64,000 nt of DNA, from positions 39,747 to 103,746 of the forward strand of contig JBCBIJ010000012.1 in assembly GCA_038524795.1 (NCBI GenBank), written 5' to 3'. Positions 1 through 8,276 of the stretch are shown piece after piece. The stretch comes from CALBPI01 sp038524795 (lineage in GTDB: Bacteria; Pseudomonadota; Gammaproteobacteria; Steroidobacterales; Woeseiaceae). Position 1 is the stretch's first letter. Each line of letters starts with the position of its first letter. The translations under genes and the position numbers were made by a program. The notes beneath the pieces are model-generated. The model was not told where the DNA came from, made no database searches, and saw nothing but the letters and a program-made list of their open reading frames with translations.

Positions 1-405
1 CGCGATGCCTTCCCAGCGCGTCGCGTCAAGGCGGTAGGCAATAGCGCGGTTGTCGGCAATGCAGTAGGCCTCGGGATGGTCACGGTAGTCGTCGTGAACG
101 TTGCGGAATTCGATGAAGCTGTTGAGCCTGCGCCCCATCGTCACCAGTCGGTTACCGTTCTTGATGGCCCGCATCGGGTCTGCGATGAGCACCCGCACCC
201 TGGCGAACCGTCGAGACAAGATCAGTTTTTTGACGGCTTCCAGAAAATCCGGGTGGTCGTAGATGCCGGGCTCAAGGTCACGGGTCAGGATCGACACCTT
301 GCGTTCGGCCAGCGCGCACACCTGCGTGGCGGCCTCGCGCATGTCACCGCGCGAGGACAGCACCCAGCGTTCGCCTTCCCGACGAGGATGTTCTGCTGCC
401 GTCAT
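1..405 (-). CDS. DUF7931-like protein, C-terminus cut by window edge
   Basis: An open frame on the minus strand starts at the ATG whose complement is 403-405 and runs without a stop off the left edge, giving at least 135 codons. The visible protein begins MTAAEHPRREGERWVLSS and contains a stretch like FIEFRNVHDDYRDHPEAY. This resembles the DUF7931 domain, which in other gammaproteobacteria is found next to or fused to a GNAT acetyltransferase; that gene lies just upstream here. A purine-rich GGGAGCAG sits about 10 nt before the ATG. The family assignment is from memory of the sequence pattern; the molecular function is unknown. It is probably co-transcribed with purB and the GNAT gene. Confidence 0.65.
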   Translation of the reverse strand, partial: MTAAEHPRREGERWVLSSRGDMREAATQVCALAERKVSILTRDLEPGIYDHPDFLEAVKKLILSRRFARVRVLIADPMRAIKNGNRLVTMGRRLNSFIEFRNVHDDYRDHPEAYCIADNRAIAYRLDATRWEGIA

Positions 406-474
406 TTGCACTACTGCTCCCGTTCCCGCGCTTATCCCACGGGAACCGCATGCGTGCAGTGCCAGCAGGTCGGC

Positions 475-915
475 TCAGGTCCGGCTTAACCGCATCATGC
501 GGTGTTCGATCCCGGCTTCCATGAACGGATCACCAACCGCGGTGAATCCGAACGATTCGTAGAAGCCGACGGCCTCCGACTGCGCGTGCAGCCAGGGGAC
601 CGCCTTGCCTTGATGGATGGCCGCATAAAGCAGCGCCTCCAGAAGGGCGGCACCCACACCCGAGCCGCGGGCAACGGGCAATACCGCCATCCTCGTGATC
701 TTACCGTCGGGCTGCAGGCGCCCCGTGCCGACCGCGTCACGTTTTGTGTCGTAGGCGAGGAAGTGCGTGCTGTCCGCGTCGTACTCATCCCATTCGAGTT
801 CTGGCGGTACATTCTGTTCCGAAATGAACACGCGCTCGCGGATCCCGCGGATGGCATCGCCGTCCTCGACCCAGTCTGCGATCCGGACTTCGGGCTTCTC
901 CGTTGCGCCACTCAC
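475..915 (-). CDS. GNAT family N-acetyltransferase (ElaA-like)
   Basis: This 146-aa protein is a single GNAT domain, expected to transfer an acetyl group from acetyl-CoA to an amine of unknown identity. The N-terminal half has the VFISEQNVPPELEWDEYD pattern typical of the ElaA/YjcF-like group. The acetyl-CoA loop is RGSGVGAALL and the C-terminal FYESFGF motif is in place. Its ATG overlaps the purB stop by 4 bp (ATGA), and the DUF7931-like gene follows 69 bp downstream, so the three genes look like one operon. The length is normal for the family. The link to purine synthesis is positional only. Confidence 0.82.
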   Translation of the reverse strand: MSGATEKPEVRIADWVEDGDAIRGIRERVFISEQNVPPELEWDEYDADSTHFLAYDTKRDAVGTGRLQPDGKITRMAVLPVARGSGVGAALLEALLYAAIHQGKAVPWLHAQSEAVGFYESFGFTAVGDPFMEAGIEHRMMRLSRT

Positions 916-2348
916 GTTATGTCAACTGAGTCTGGCGCTTCGCCACCGCGGGCGCGCAGCGCCTCCTCGGCCAGCAACGTGGCGATGCCCGTGTAGCTGC
1001 CCGGCGTCATGTCGAGCAACGCAGCCTTCGCCGCCTCGGGAATTTCGAGGCTCGCGACAAACCCCGCGAGCTGCGTGGCGTCGATGGCGGCGCCGCGGGT
1101 GAGGGCTTTGAGCCGATCATAGGCGTCGGGCACGCCGTGGCGGCGCATCAGCGTCTGTACGGGTTCCGCGAGGACCTCCCAGCTGGCCTCGAGGTCCGCC
1201 TGCATGCGCGGACGGTCCACCTCGAGCTTCGACAAGCCGCGCGAGAACGAGGCACAGGCGATCAGGCAGTGACCCAGGGCTGTGCCCAGATTGCGCAGCA
1301 CAGTGGAGTCCGTGAGGTCACGCTGCCAGCGTGAGATCGGCAGCTTCTCGGCGAAGTGCGCGAGCAGGGCATTGGCGACACCCAGGTTGCCTTCAGCGTT
1401 CTCGAAATCTATGGGGTTGACCTTGTGCGGCATCGTCGACGAACCGACTTCGCCTTCGATGACACGTTGGCGGAAGTAGCCGAGGCTGATGTAGCCCCAG
1501 ATATCGCGGGCGAGGTCGATGAGCACGGTGTTGAATCGGGCCAGCGCGTGGGCGAGTTCCGCGATCCAGTCGTGCGGCTCAATCTGCGTGGTCATGGCGT
1601 TTGGCGCGAGGTCCAGTCGCCTCAGCAGTCGTGCGCTCAATGCGGGCCAGTCGACTTCGGGGTAGGCCGCGGCATGTGCGTTAAAGTTGCCGACGGCGCC
1701 GTTGAATTTGCCCATGGGCTCGACGGCGGCCACGGCGCGCAGCTGGCGGTCGAGCCGCACGACGACATTGGCAAGTTCTTTGCCCAGCGTTGTCGGACTC
1801 GCCGTCTGACCGTGTGTGCGCGACAACATGGGCTGCGACGTCTCGGCTGCCGCGAGCGCCGCGAGCTGGTTCGTGATGCCGCGCATCGCGGGCTGCAGCA
1901 CGCGGTCGCGCGCGTCACGCAACATCAACGCGTAGGCCAAGTTGTTGATATCTTCCGACGTGCAACCGAAGTGGATGAACTCGCTGATGCGCTCGGCACC
2001 CTCGAGACCTGCAATCACCTCGCGCAGGTAATACTCGCAAGCTTTGACGTCGTGGTTGGTACGCGCCTCAATGGCTTTCACGCGCGCCGCGTCCTCGATC
2101 CCGAAGCCATCAACAAGCTGCGTGAGCCGCTCGTCGATGCGGTCGGGGAGCCCGTCGAGCTCGCTGATCTCGGCGCTCTCCGCAAGCACCTGCAGCCAGC
2201 GCACCTCGATCTCGATGCGGTAGCGGATGAGGCCGTACTCGCTGGCGATGTCGCGCAGCGGTGCGACCTTGCCCGCGTAGCGCCCGTCCACGGGGGACAG
2301 TGCCTTGAGCGACTGGTATTGAGACGCCTCGGGTTCGTTCGATGCCAT
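912..2348 (-). CDS. purB: adenylosuccinate lyase
   Basis: PurB (478 aa) catalyses two eliminations of fumarate in purine biosynthesis: SAICAR to AICAR and adenylosuccinate to AMP. The fumarase/aspartase superfamily signature SSTMPHKVNP lies at residues 303-312 and the catalytic histidine is in THGQTASPTT (about 179). The N-terminus aligns well with the long E. coli-type PurB (LSPVDGRY), and the protein is about 20 aa longer than that enzyme because of a short N-terminal extension. It is the first gene of a minus-strand operon with the GNAT and DUF7931-like genes, and is divergent from fumC, another member of the same enzyme superfamily. Confidence 0.97.
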   Translation of the reverse strand: MASNEPEASQYQSLKALSPVDGRYAGKVAPLRDIASEYGLIRYRIEIEVRWLQVLAESAEISELDGLPDRIDERLTQLVDGFGIEDAARVKAIEARTNHDVKACEYYLREVIAGLEGAERISEFIHFGCTSEDINNLAYALMLRDARDRVLQPAMRGITNQLAALAAAETSQPMLSRTHGQTASPTTLGKELANVVVRLDRQLRAVAAVEPMGKFNGAVGNFNAHAAAYPEVDWPALSARLLRRLDLAPNAMTTQIEPHDWIAELAHALARFNTVLIDLARDIWGYISLGYFRQRVIEGEVGSSTMPHKVNPIDFENAEGNLGVANALLAHFAEKLPISRWQRDLTDSTVLRNLGTALGHCLIACASFSRGLSKLEVDRPRMQADLEASWEVLAEPVQTLMRRHGVPDAYDRLKALTRGAAIDATQLAGFVASLEIPEAAKAALLDMTPGSYTGIATLLAEEALRARGGEAPDSVDIT

Positions 2349-2512
2349 TCTGGTAAGGCCCTCTGGGTGCCGTCACAACCCCGCGGGCGTGGCCGCGATG
2401 GGCGTGCTGGACAAGCTTCAGCAAACCCCTAATGATACACGCCCCGGGGACGTGGTGGCCGCCGCCCCGAGCGGTCCACCGCAGCATCACACTCAAGGTT
2501 TAGGGCCAGGAC

Positions 2513-3901
2513 ATGAGCGACAAGGCAACGCGAATCGAGCGCGACAGCATGGGTGAACTCGAGGTGCCGGAAACGGCACTCTGGGGTGCCCAGACGCAAC
2601 GCGCCGTCAATAACTTCAAGATTTCGGGCGAGACCATGCCGGCCGCCTTCATCACGGCGCTCGCGCGCGTGAAATGGGCCTGCGCGGGGGCCAACGCCGA
2701 GCTTGGGCTCTTGGGCTCATCGCGCGCCATGGCAATCCAGCAGGCCGCACAGACGATTATCGACGGCGAACACCTCGACGCGTTTCCTGTCGATGTGTTC
2801 CAGACGGGTTCGGGCACCTCGACCAACATGAATGCCAACGAGGTCATCGCGCGACTGGCGAGCGACATCGCCGATAAGCCCGTGCACCCCAACGACGACG
2901 TCAACATGGGGCAGAGCAGCAACGACGTGATCCCAACAACGATCCACGTGAGTGCCGCACTCGGTGTACGCGAGCAGCTACTGCCAGCGCTCGAGCACCT
3001 CGCAACGGTGCTCGAGGAGAAGGCCGCGACACTCGATACCGTGGTCAAGACGGGGCGCACCCACCTCATGGACGCGATGCCCGTGCGTCTGAGCCAGGAG
3101 CTGGGCGCCTGGCGCCAGCAGATCGTCTCGGGCATGGCGCGCGTCGAAGCGACGCTGCCGCGCTTAACGCGGCTTGCGCAGGGCGGTACGGCCGTCGGCA
3201 GCGGCATCAACGCCCATCCCCGCTTCGGTGCCAAGGTCGCCACGTTACTCGCCGAGCAGACAAGTTGCCCGTTTGAGCCCGCCGAGTCGCATTTCGAAGC
3301 GCTCGCCTGTCAGGACACGGCCGTCGAGCTATCGGGGCAACTCAAAGTTGTCGCCGTCAGTCTCATGAAGATCGCCAATGATCTTCGCTGGATGAACTCG
3401 GGGCCGCTTGCGGGCCTGGGCGAGATTGCATTGCCGGCGCTGCAGCCGGGCTCGAGCATCATGCCGGGCAAGGTGAACCCTGTGATTCCCGAAGCCGTGG
3501 CGATGGTTGCTGCACAAGTCATTGGCAACGATGCCGCCGTCACGGTGGGTGGGCAGGCTGGCAATTTCCAACTCAACGTTATGCTACCAATGGTTGCGAA
3601 GAATGTTCTCCAATCCATTGAATTAATTAGCAACGCAGCACGCCATATTGCCGACTATGCGATCGCCGGTTTCACGGTCAACGAAGATAACCTGACCCAG
3701 GCACTGGGTCGCAATCCGATCCTCGTGACGGCGCTCAACCCCGTGATTGGCTACGAGCTGGGCGCCAAGGTCGCCAAGACGGCCTATGCCCAGGGGCGGC
3801 CCGTGAAGGATGTCGCGCTTGAGATGACCGACCTGTCGGCTGATGAGCTCGATCGCCTGCTTGACCCGGCCGGGCTCACGGAGGGCGGTATCCGCAACTG
3901 A
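2513..3901 (+). CDS. fumC: class II fumarate hydratase
   Basis: FumC (462 aa) interconverts fumarate and malate in the TCA cycle as an iron-independent cytosolic tetramer. The superfamily signature GSSIMPGKVNP is at residues 313-323 and supplies the flexible serine loop. The catalytic histidine is in GRTHLMDA (H184), and the substrate motifs TGSGTSTNMN and SSNDVIPT are intact. The length is normal. AGGA lies only a few bases before the ATG. The stop shares one base with the ATG of the Nudix gene (TGATG), implying translational coupling. Confidence 0.97.
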   Translation: MSDKATRIERDSMGELEVPETALWGAQTQRAVNNFKISGETMPAAFITALARVKWACAGANAELGLLGSSRAMAIQQAAQTIIDGEHLDAFPVDVFQTGSGTSTNMNANEVIARLASDIADKPVHPNDDVNMGQSSNDVIPTTIHVSAALGVREQLLPALEHLATVLEEKAATLDTVVKTGRTHLMDAMPVRLSQELGAWRQQIVSGMARVEATLPRLTRLAQGGTAVGSGINAHPRFGAKVATLLAEQTSCPFEPAESHFEALACQDTAVELSGQLKVVAVSLMKIANDLRWMNSGPLAGLGEIALPALQPGSSIMPGKVNPVIPEAVAMVAAQVIGNDAAVTVGGQAGNFQLNVMLPMVAKNVLQSIELISNAARHIADYAIAGFTVNEDNLTQALGRNPILVTALNPVIGYELGAKVAKTAYAQGRPVKDVALEMTDLSADELDRLLDPAGLTEGGIRN

Positions 3902-4527
3902 TGGTCGACGCAGCGCGACTTCGGCGCGCCCTGGTGGGGCACGAAGCGCCACCCGACCCCAACGACGTGGTGGTCCCAGTGGCCGAGCCGGCGCTGCCCG
4001 AGGGCTGGCGTGAGCGTCGCGTGGCGGGAGCGCGGCACGCTGCGATCCTCGTTCCCTTCGTCGATGCGGGCGAAGGCCTCGACGTCGTACTGACCGAACG
4101 CGCCGCGCACTTAAAGCATCATCCGGGTCAGGTGAGTTTTCCCGGCGGTGCCGCGGAGCCGCACGATGCGGATCTCGCAGCCACGGCCTTGCGCGAAACC
4201 GAGGAAGAGGTGGGTATCGAGGCCAGTCGTGTTGAGGTCCTGGGCTACCTGCGCCCGCAGTGGACCATCAGCGGCTACACCATGACGCCTGTGATCGGGC
4301 TCGTCTCGGGTGCCGTGTCGCTGGAGCCCGATCCCAGCGAGGTGGCCACCGCGTTTCAGGTTCCGGCGGCACACCTGTTCGATGTCCGTCAGCACCGGCA
4401 CTTCCGCCGCGAATACGACGGTTTCGCGTTCGATGCGCTCGAGATCCAGTGGCGTGAGCATCGGATTTGGGGTGCCACAGCGGGCGTGATCGAACGCCTG
4501 CACCGGGTCATCGAACGCCAGGACTAG
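3901..4527 (+). CDS. Nudix hydrolase, CoA diphosphatase type (NudL-like)
   Basis: This 208-aa protein has the combined CoA-pyrophosphatase motif and Nudix box: LTERAAHLKHHPGQVSFPGG followed closely by LRETEEEVGI. The spacing matches E. coli NudL and eukaryotic NUDT7/8, which cut CoA and CoA derivatives to phosphopantetheine and 3',5'-ADP. The catalytic glutamates of the REUXEEXGU core are present. The frame opens at an ATG sharing one base with the fumC stop, so it is likely translated from the same mRNA. It converges on the methyltransferase gene with only 9 bp between them. The substrate is inferred from the family. Confidence 0.88.
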   Translation: MVDAARLRRALVGHEAPPDPNDVVVPVAEPALPEGWRERRVAGARHAAILVPFVDAGEGLDVVLTERAAHLKHHPGQVSFPGGAAEPHDADLAATALRETEEEVGIEASRVEVLGYLRPQWTISGYTMTPVIGLVSGAVSLEPDPSEVATAFQVPAAHLFDVRQHRHFRREYDGFAFDALEIQWREHRIWGATAGVIERLHRVIERQD

Positions 4528-4536
4528 CGAGGTCTG

Positions 4537-5583
4537 TTAGCGGGGCCGCTCGAACAGGTAGTGGCTGACCCCCCATTCCTGCCCATTCTCGTAACCGAAG
4601 AGCTCCGCGCAGGCCATGAAGAACATGCGCCAGCGCATCCACCAGCGCTGGGTTTCGCTCTCGCCGTAGGTCTCGCTGAGAATGGGGCGGACGTGTGCTT
4701 CACGGGCGTCCATCATGGCGAGCCAGGCGTTCGAGGTCTTCTCATAGTGTCGGCCGTCCCAGCGCCACTGGCTCACCAGTGACAGGTGGTCCTGAAAACG
4801 CAGTGCCAGATCGTCGCTGGGCATCATGCCGCCCGAGAAGAAGTGTCGGCTCATCCAGTCCGCGCTGCCGTGGTCCTCGAACAGGTAGGCTGCGCTGCGG
4901 TGCGTAAAAACGTGCATGAAGAAGCGCCCGCCAGGGACCAGCCAGTCGTGCACCCGCGCGAACAGGAGCGGCCAGTTGCGCATGTGCTCGAACATCTCGA
5001 CCGATACGATGCGATCGAATGGCGTGCCCGCGTCGAAGTCGTTCATGTCCGCGGTCACGATGTGCAGGTTTTTGAGTCCGCGTCGCTGCGCTTCAGCTTC
5101 GATCCACTCGCGTTGCGACTGTGAGTTGGAGACGCCTGTCACCTCGCAGTTGGGGTATTGCGCCGCGATCCAGAGCGATACGGAACCCCAGCCGCAGCCG
5201 AGATCGAGCACTCGTTGGCCGTCGGCGATGCCCGCCCGATTGCAGGTCACCTGCAGGGCGGCGGCCTCGGCGTCTTCGAGTGTGGTGACGCCCTCAGGCC
5301 AGAAGCCGCAGCTGTACTTGCGGTGCGGGCCCAGCACGGCGCCAAAGAATGCGGCCGGGACTTCGTAGTGTTGTTCGTTGGCAAGGTCGGGCACGAGCGC
5401 GATGGGCGCGTCACGAAGCGCGTCGACGAAGCGCTGTTTGTCGCTGGCGACGCGCTCGGCGTCAGTTGTCGCGGACTTCTGCAGTCGCTTCGCCATGAGC
5501 CCGCGCATCGCGCGCCGCAGAAGTGCATCGGGAATCCAGCCGCGTTCGGTCCAGGCTATCGTGCGTTCGTTGGCGAGTCCCAC
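4537..5583 (-). CDS. CFA-synthase-like SAM-dependent methyltransferase
   Basis: This 348-aa protein belongs to the cyclopropane-fatty-acyl-phospholipid synthase/CmaS-type methyltransferases. The SAM-binding loop reads LDLGCGWGSVSLWIA, preceded by the family motif YSCGFWPEG and followed by SVEMFEHMRNW. It is shorter than E. coli Cfa (382 aa), and several details (HVFTHRSAAYLFE, DWMSRHFFSGG) resemble the branch that includes coclaurine N-methyltransferase-like enzymes. A small-molecule or lipid N-methyltransferase is therefore as likely as a true cyclopropane synthase. It is a single gene, convergent with the Nudix gene and divergent from mazG. Confidence 0.83.
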   Translation of the reverse strand: MGLANERTIAWTERGWIPDALLRRAMRGLMAKRLQKSATTDAERVASDKQRFVDALRDAPIALVPDLANEQHYEVPAAFFGAVLGPHRKYSCGFWPEGVTTLEDAEAAALQVTCNRAGIADGQRVLDLGCGWGSVSLWIAAQYPNCEVTGVSNSQSQREWIEAEAQRRGLKNLHIVTADMNDFDAGTPFDRIVSVEMFEHMRNWPLLFARVHDWLVPGGRFFMHVFTHRSAAYLFEDHGSADWMSRHFFSGGMMPSDDLALRFQDHLSLVSQWRWDGRHYEKTSNAWLAMMDAREAHVRPILSETYGESETQRWWMRWRMFFMACAELFGYENGQEWGVSHYLFERPR

Positions 5584-5698
5584 GTGCGGTGCTCCTTGGG
5601 CGTCAGGTTTCAGGTGATCTGTGCGGCCAGACGCGGCATGCTACGCGAGCCTTGCGGGCGCCGCACTTGTCCGCAAGCCGGGGTTGCCAAGTCGGCGC

Positions 5699-5745
5699 TT
5701 GGGTAAGTCTGACCGAATAAATATATCGATATTAATTAATTAATA
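5699..5745 (+). promoter_or_regulatory. AT-rich promoter/leader of mazG without Shine-Dalgarno
   Basis: A possible sigma-70 promoter has TTGGGT (5699-5704) and TATATC (5722-5727) separated by 17 bp. From 5716 to the ATG at 5746 almost every base is A or T, including the palindrome ATATCGATAT and three TAAT repeats, in a region that is otherwise strongly GC-rich. No Shine-Dalgarno sequence is visible, so initiation may depend on an unstructured leader. Confidence 0.45.
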
Positions 5746-6549
5746 ATGACCAAGATCTCGAAACTAATTGATGTAATGGCGGCCCTGCGAAACCCGGAGT
5801 CTGGCTGTCCCTGGGACCTGGAACAGGACTTCGCGAGTATCGCGCCCTACACGATTGAGGAGGCCTACGAGGTTGCCGATGCCATAGAGCGGGGCGCGTT
5901 GCAGGAGTTGCCCGACGAATTGGGCGACCTGCTGCTGCAGGTGGTCTTTCATGCCCGGATGGCCGAGGAGCAGGGCCTGTTCGCGTTCGACGATGTCGTG
6001 ACTGCCATTGTCGACAAGATGATTCGGCGCCACCCGCATGTGTTCGGCGACGAGGACCGTGGTGACAGCGCCCGGGTGCTGGGCCGTTGGGAAGACATCA
6101 AGGCGGCGGAGCGCGCGGCGGCGGGCGGTGAGAAGGCGTTTGACGAGAGCGCACTGGCCGGTGTGGCCACTGGGCTGCCCGCCTTGCAGCGGGCTGTGAA
6201 GCTCGGCAAACGTGCGGCGCGTGCCGGTTTTGACTGGCGCGCACCCGAGCAGGTTCGCGGCAAGGTGGATGAGGAGCTGGCAGAGCTCGATGCAGCGATC
6301 GCTGAGCTTGCGCCCGGTGCCAACGGCGCAGACAGCGCCGTCGAGGATGAGCTCGGCGACCTGTTGTTCACGGTCGCACAGTGGTCGCGGCACCTGGGCG
6401 TGGACCCGGCGCGTGCATTGCGGCGCGCCTCGGCCAAGTTTGAGCGCCGCTTCGGGCGCATGGAAGCGGATCTGGACGGGGCGCCCGATGCCCATGACGA
6501 TGCCGCCCTCGACGCCGCCTGGGAGGCGGCAAAGGCCCACGACGCCTGA
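5746..6549 (+). CDS. mazG: nucleoside triphosphate pyrophosphohydrolase
   Basis: MazG (267 aa) hydrolyses (d)NTPs to monophosphates and pyrophosphate as an all-alpha NTP pyrophosphatase; in E. coli it also affects (p)ppGpp levels. Two tandem MazG domains are visible. The first has NPESGCPWDLEQDF and the metal-binding EEAYEVADAIE...ELPDELGDLLLQVVFHA pattern. The second has KVDEELAEL and VEDELGDLLFTVAQWSRH. The length matches the E. coli protein (263 aa). The N-terminal residues before the GCPWD motif fit the family, which supports the ATG at 5746 although no ribosome binding site is seen. Confidence 0.96.
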   Translation: MTKISKLIDVMAALRNPESGCPWDLEQDFASIAPYTIEEAYEVADAIERGALQELPDELGDLLLQVVFHARMAEEQGLFAFDDVVTAIVDKMIRRHPHVFGDEDRGDSARVLGRWEDIKAAERAAAGGEKAFDESALAGVATGLPALQRAVKLGKRAARAGFDWRAPEQVRGKVDEELAELDAAIAELAPGANGADSAVEDELGDLLFTVAQWSRHLGVDPARALRRASAKFERRFGRMEADLDGAPDAHDDAALDAAWEAAKAHDA

Positions 6550-6551
6550 CA

Positions 6552-6602
6552 TTCAGCGGTTCAGGCTTATTCAGGCCGCATTCAGCCCCGCGCGCGTAGT
6601 GT
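6552..6602 (+). promoter_or_regulatory. four TTCAG direct repeats, probable response-regulator boxes
   Basis: TTCAG occurs at 6552, 6560, 6570 and 6581, in steps of 8, 10 and 11 bp and all in the same orientation. Direct repeats near one helical turn apart are typical operators of OmpR/PhoP-family regulators. A TAGTGT at 6597-6602 could be the -10 element, which would put the last boxes over the -35 position, as expected for an activator. The PhoP-like gene lies in the presumed operon downstream, so autoregulation is a reasonable inference. Confidence 0.5.
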
Positions 6603-6660
6603 GGGCTCACGCTCCCGGCATGGGGCCGGGGCGCACTGTGTGAGTCCTCCGGAGGCAACC

Positions 6661-7206
6661 ATGAACACGCCCACACGAATCGCGGCCGCAACTGCGCTGT
6701 GCCTTGCCACGGCAGCCCAGCCAGCATTGGCCGACCCCCGTTACGACGACGGCGGCGAAACTACCTACGAGTACGCCCGCGTGCTCGACGTCAAACCCCT
6801 GATCCGCACCGTGCAGGTCGAAATCCCCGTCCGTGAATGCTACGAGCGTCCCGTCGAGGTGCGCCGCGAGCGCCGTCGTGGCGGGCTTGGTCGCGTCATC
6901 GCTGGCGGGATCATCGGTGGTGTCATCGGCAGCCAGTTTGGTGATGGTAGTGGCCGCGAGGCCATGACCGTGCTTGGCAGCGTGATGGGCGCCGCCAGTG
7001 CATCGGAGAACAATCGCCATGAACACGGGCGCGACGAACGCATTCAGAAGTACTGCGAGACCACCTACGAGTATGAGGAACGTGACCGCGTTGAGGGCTT
7101 CCGCGTGACCTATGAGTTCGACGGCAAGACCTACACGACACGCACCGAGACCGATCCCGGTGACGAGATTCGTGTGCGCGTCGACGTCAGGCCGCTGGTC
7201 GACTGA
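6661..7206 (+). CDS. secreted glycine-zipper (2TM/17-kDa antigen-like) envelope protein
   Basis: A 181-aa protein starts at the ATG at 6661, which follows GGAGGCAACC; the frame is open further upstream, but a start there would bury the signal peptide. Residues 1-24 form a cleavable signal peptide ending ALA-DP. The centre (about 74-103) is a glycine zipper, GRVIAGGIIGGVIGSQFGDGSG, typical of outer-membrane Rick_17kDa_Anti/SlyB-like proteins. The flanks have repeated ETTYEY motifs and paired cysteines (REC, KYC). There is no lipobox, so it is not a SlyB lipoprotein in the strict sense. It heads the genes leading to the PhoPQ-like pair. Confidence 0.78.
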   Translation: MNTPTRIAAATALCLATAAQPALADPRYDDGGETTYEYARVLDVKPLIRTVQVEIPVRECYERPVEVRRERRRGGLGRVIAGGIIGGVIGSQFGDGSGREAMTVLGSVMGAASASENNRHEHGRDERIQKYCETTYEYEERDRVEGFRVTYEFDGKTYTTRTETDPGDEIRVRVDVRPLVD

Positions 7207-7287
7207 ATACCCGGGGCACCCGTGCGGCGGCTGATTTCGAGCAACGCGTCATTGCAAAGGCGTACGTGGCAACCGAGAATTCCAAGG

Positions 7288-7584
7288 ATGATCAGGATTC
7301 TCGGTGCCACCTTGTTGCTGGCCGCCGGCACGGCCCAGGCCCAGCCGGTCACGTCCGCAACAGATGCTTCCGGTGCGGTTGCCGTCGTTGCCGACAGCCC
7401 CGCGCCCGCTGCCGTGGCGCGCGACAAGGTGTCGCTCGAAGAGGCGGTTCGCCGCGTGCGCAAACAGTACGGTGGTCGGATCGTCTCGGCCGAGACGCGG
7501 GGCAGCGGCGATCGTCGTGTGCACGTGATCAAGGTGCTCACCGACGACGGTCGCGTACGCACGGTCCGGATCAACGCGAACTGA
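7288..7584 (+). CDS. small periplasmic PepSY-domain protein
   Basis: From the ATG at 7288 this is a 98-aa protein with a signal peptide (MIRILGATLLLAAGTAQA) and a single C-terminal PepSY-like domain starting at KVSLEEAVRRVRKQYGG and ending DGRVRTVRIN. PepSY domains are periplasmic and often inhibit proteases or modulate sensor kinases. A GTG at 7222 would add 22 residues; I prefer 7288 because it places the hydrophobic core at the N-terminus. The stop is one base before the ATG of the response regulator, so co-expression is very likely. A role in tuning the neighbouring sensor kinase is inferred. Confidence 0.72.
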   Translation: MIRILGATLLLAAGTAQAQPVTSATDASGAVAVVADSPAPAAVARDKVSLEEAVRRVRKQYGGRIVSAETRGSGDRRVHVIKVLTDDGRVRTVRINAN

Positions 7585-7585
7585 C

Positions 7586-8269
7586 ATGCGTTTGCTACTC
7601 GTAGAAGATGACGAAGCGCTGCGCGAGAGCCTGACCAATCAGCTGCTCTCGGCGGGTTACCGCGTGGAGCAGGCGGCCGACGGGGAAGAGGGCTGGTACT
7701 ACGCGAGCGAATACCCCATTGATCTTGCCATCGTCGATCTTGGCTTGCCCAAGATGCCGGGGCTCGAGCTTGTGCAGAAGCTTCGCGAGTCGGGTCGCAC
7801 CTACCCAATTCTCATTCTGACGGCGCGCGACAGCTGGCAGGACAAGGTCGACGGCCTACAGAGCGGCGCCGACGACTACGTCGCCAAGCCGTTTCATTTC
7901 GAAGAACTCGCCGCACGCGTGAATGCGCTGCTGCGCCGCGCCGGGGGCTGGGCGTCGGCAGAACTCGATTGCGGCCGCATCAAGCTCGACACCTCGAAGC
8001 AACTGCTCACGGTCGATGACGACAGCGTCGAGCTCACGAGCTTTGAGTACGCACTGCTGGAGCACCTCATGATTCGCGCGGGCGACGTGATCTCCAAGAC
8101 CGAGCTCACGGAGCGGCTCTACGACCAGGACTACGAGCGCGACAGCAACGTCATCGAGGTGTTTATTGGACGCCTGCGCAAGAAGCTCGATCCTGACGGC
8201 ACACTCAAGCCCATCGAGACCTTGCGCGGACGCGGCTACCGCTTCGCGCTGGCGCGGGCCGGCGACTAG
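7586..8269 (+). CDS. OmpR/PhoP-family response regulator
   Basis: This 227-aa protein has a receiver domain (acidic pocket EDD at 7-9, phospho-acceptor D51 in IVDLGLP, conserved K101 in KPFHFEE) and a C-terminal winged-helix DNA-binding domain ending in RGRGYRF. The linker and output domain resemble PhoP. It starts one base after the PepSY gene and is followed 7 bp later by its PhoQ-like kinase. The TTCAG repeats upstream of the first gene of the group are the obvious candidate binding site. Confidence 0.92.
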   Translation: MRLLLVEDDEALRESLTNQLLSAGYRVEQAADGEEGWYYASEYPIDLAIVDLGLPKMPGLELVQKLRESGRTYPILILTARDSWQDKVDGLQSGADDYVAKPFHFEELAARVNALLRRAGGWASAELDCGRIKLDTSKQLLTVDDDSVELTSFEYALLEHLMIRAGDVISKTELTERLYDQDYERDSNVIEVFIGRLRKKLDPDGTLKPIETLRGRGYRFALARAGD

Positions 8270-8276
8270 CGGCAGC

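Noticed and set aside
1356..2432. Long plus-strand frame opposite purB
   Set aside because: It is antisense to a complete, conserved enzyme gene, and its protein has no recognisable domain; long antisense frames are common in GC-rich DNA.
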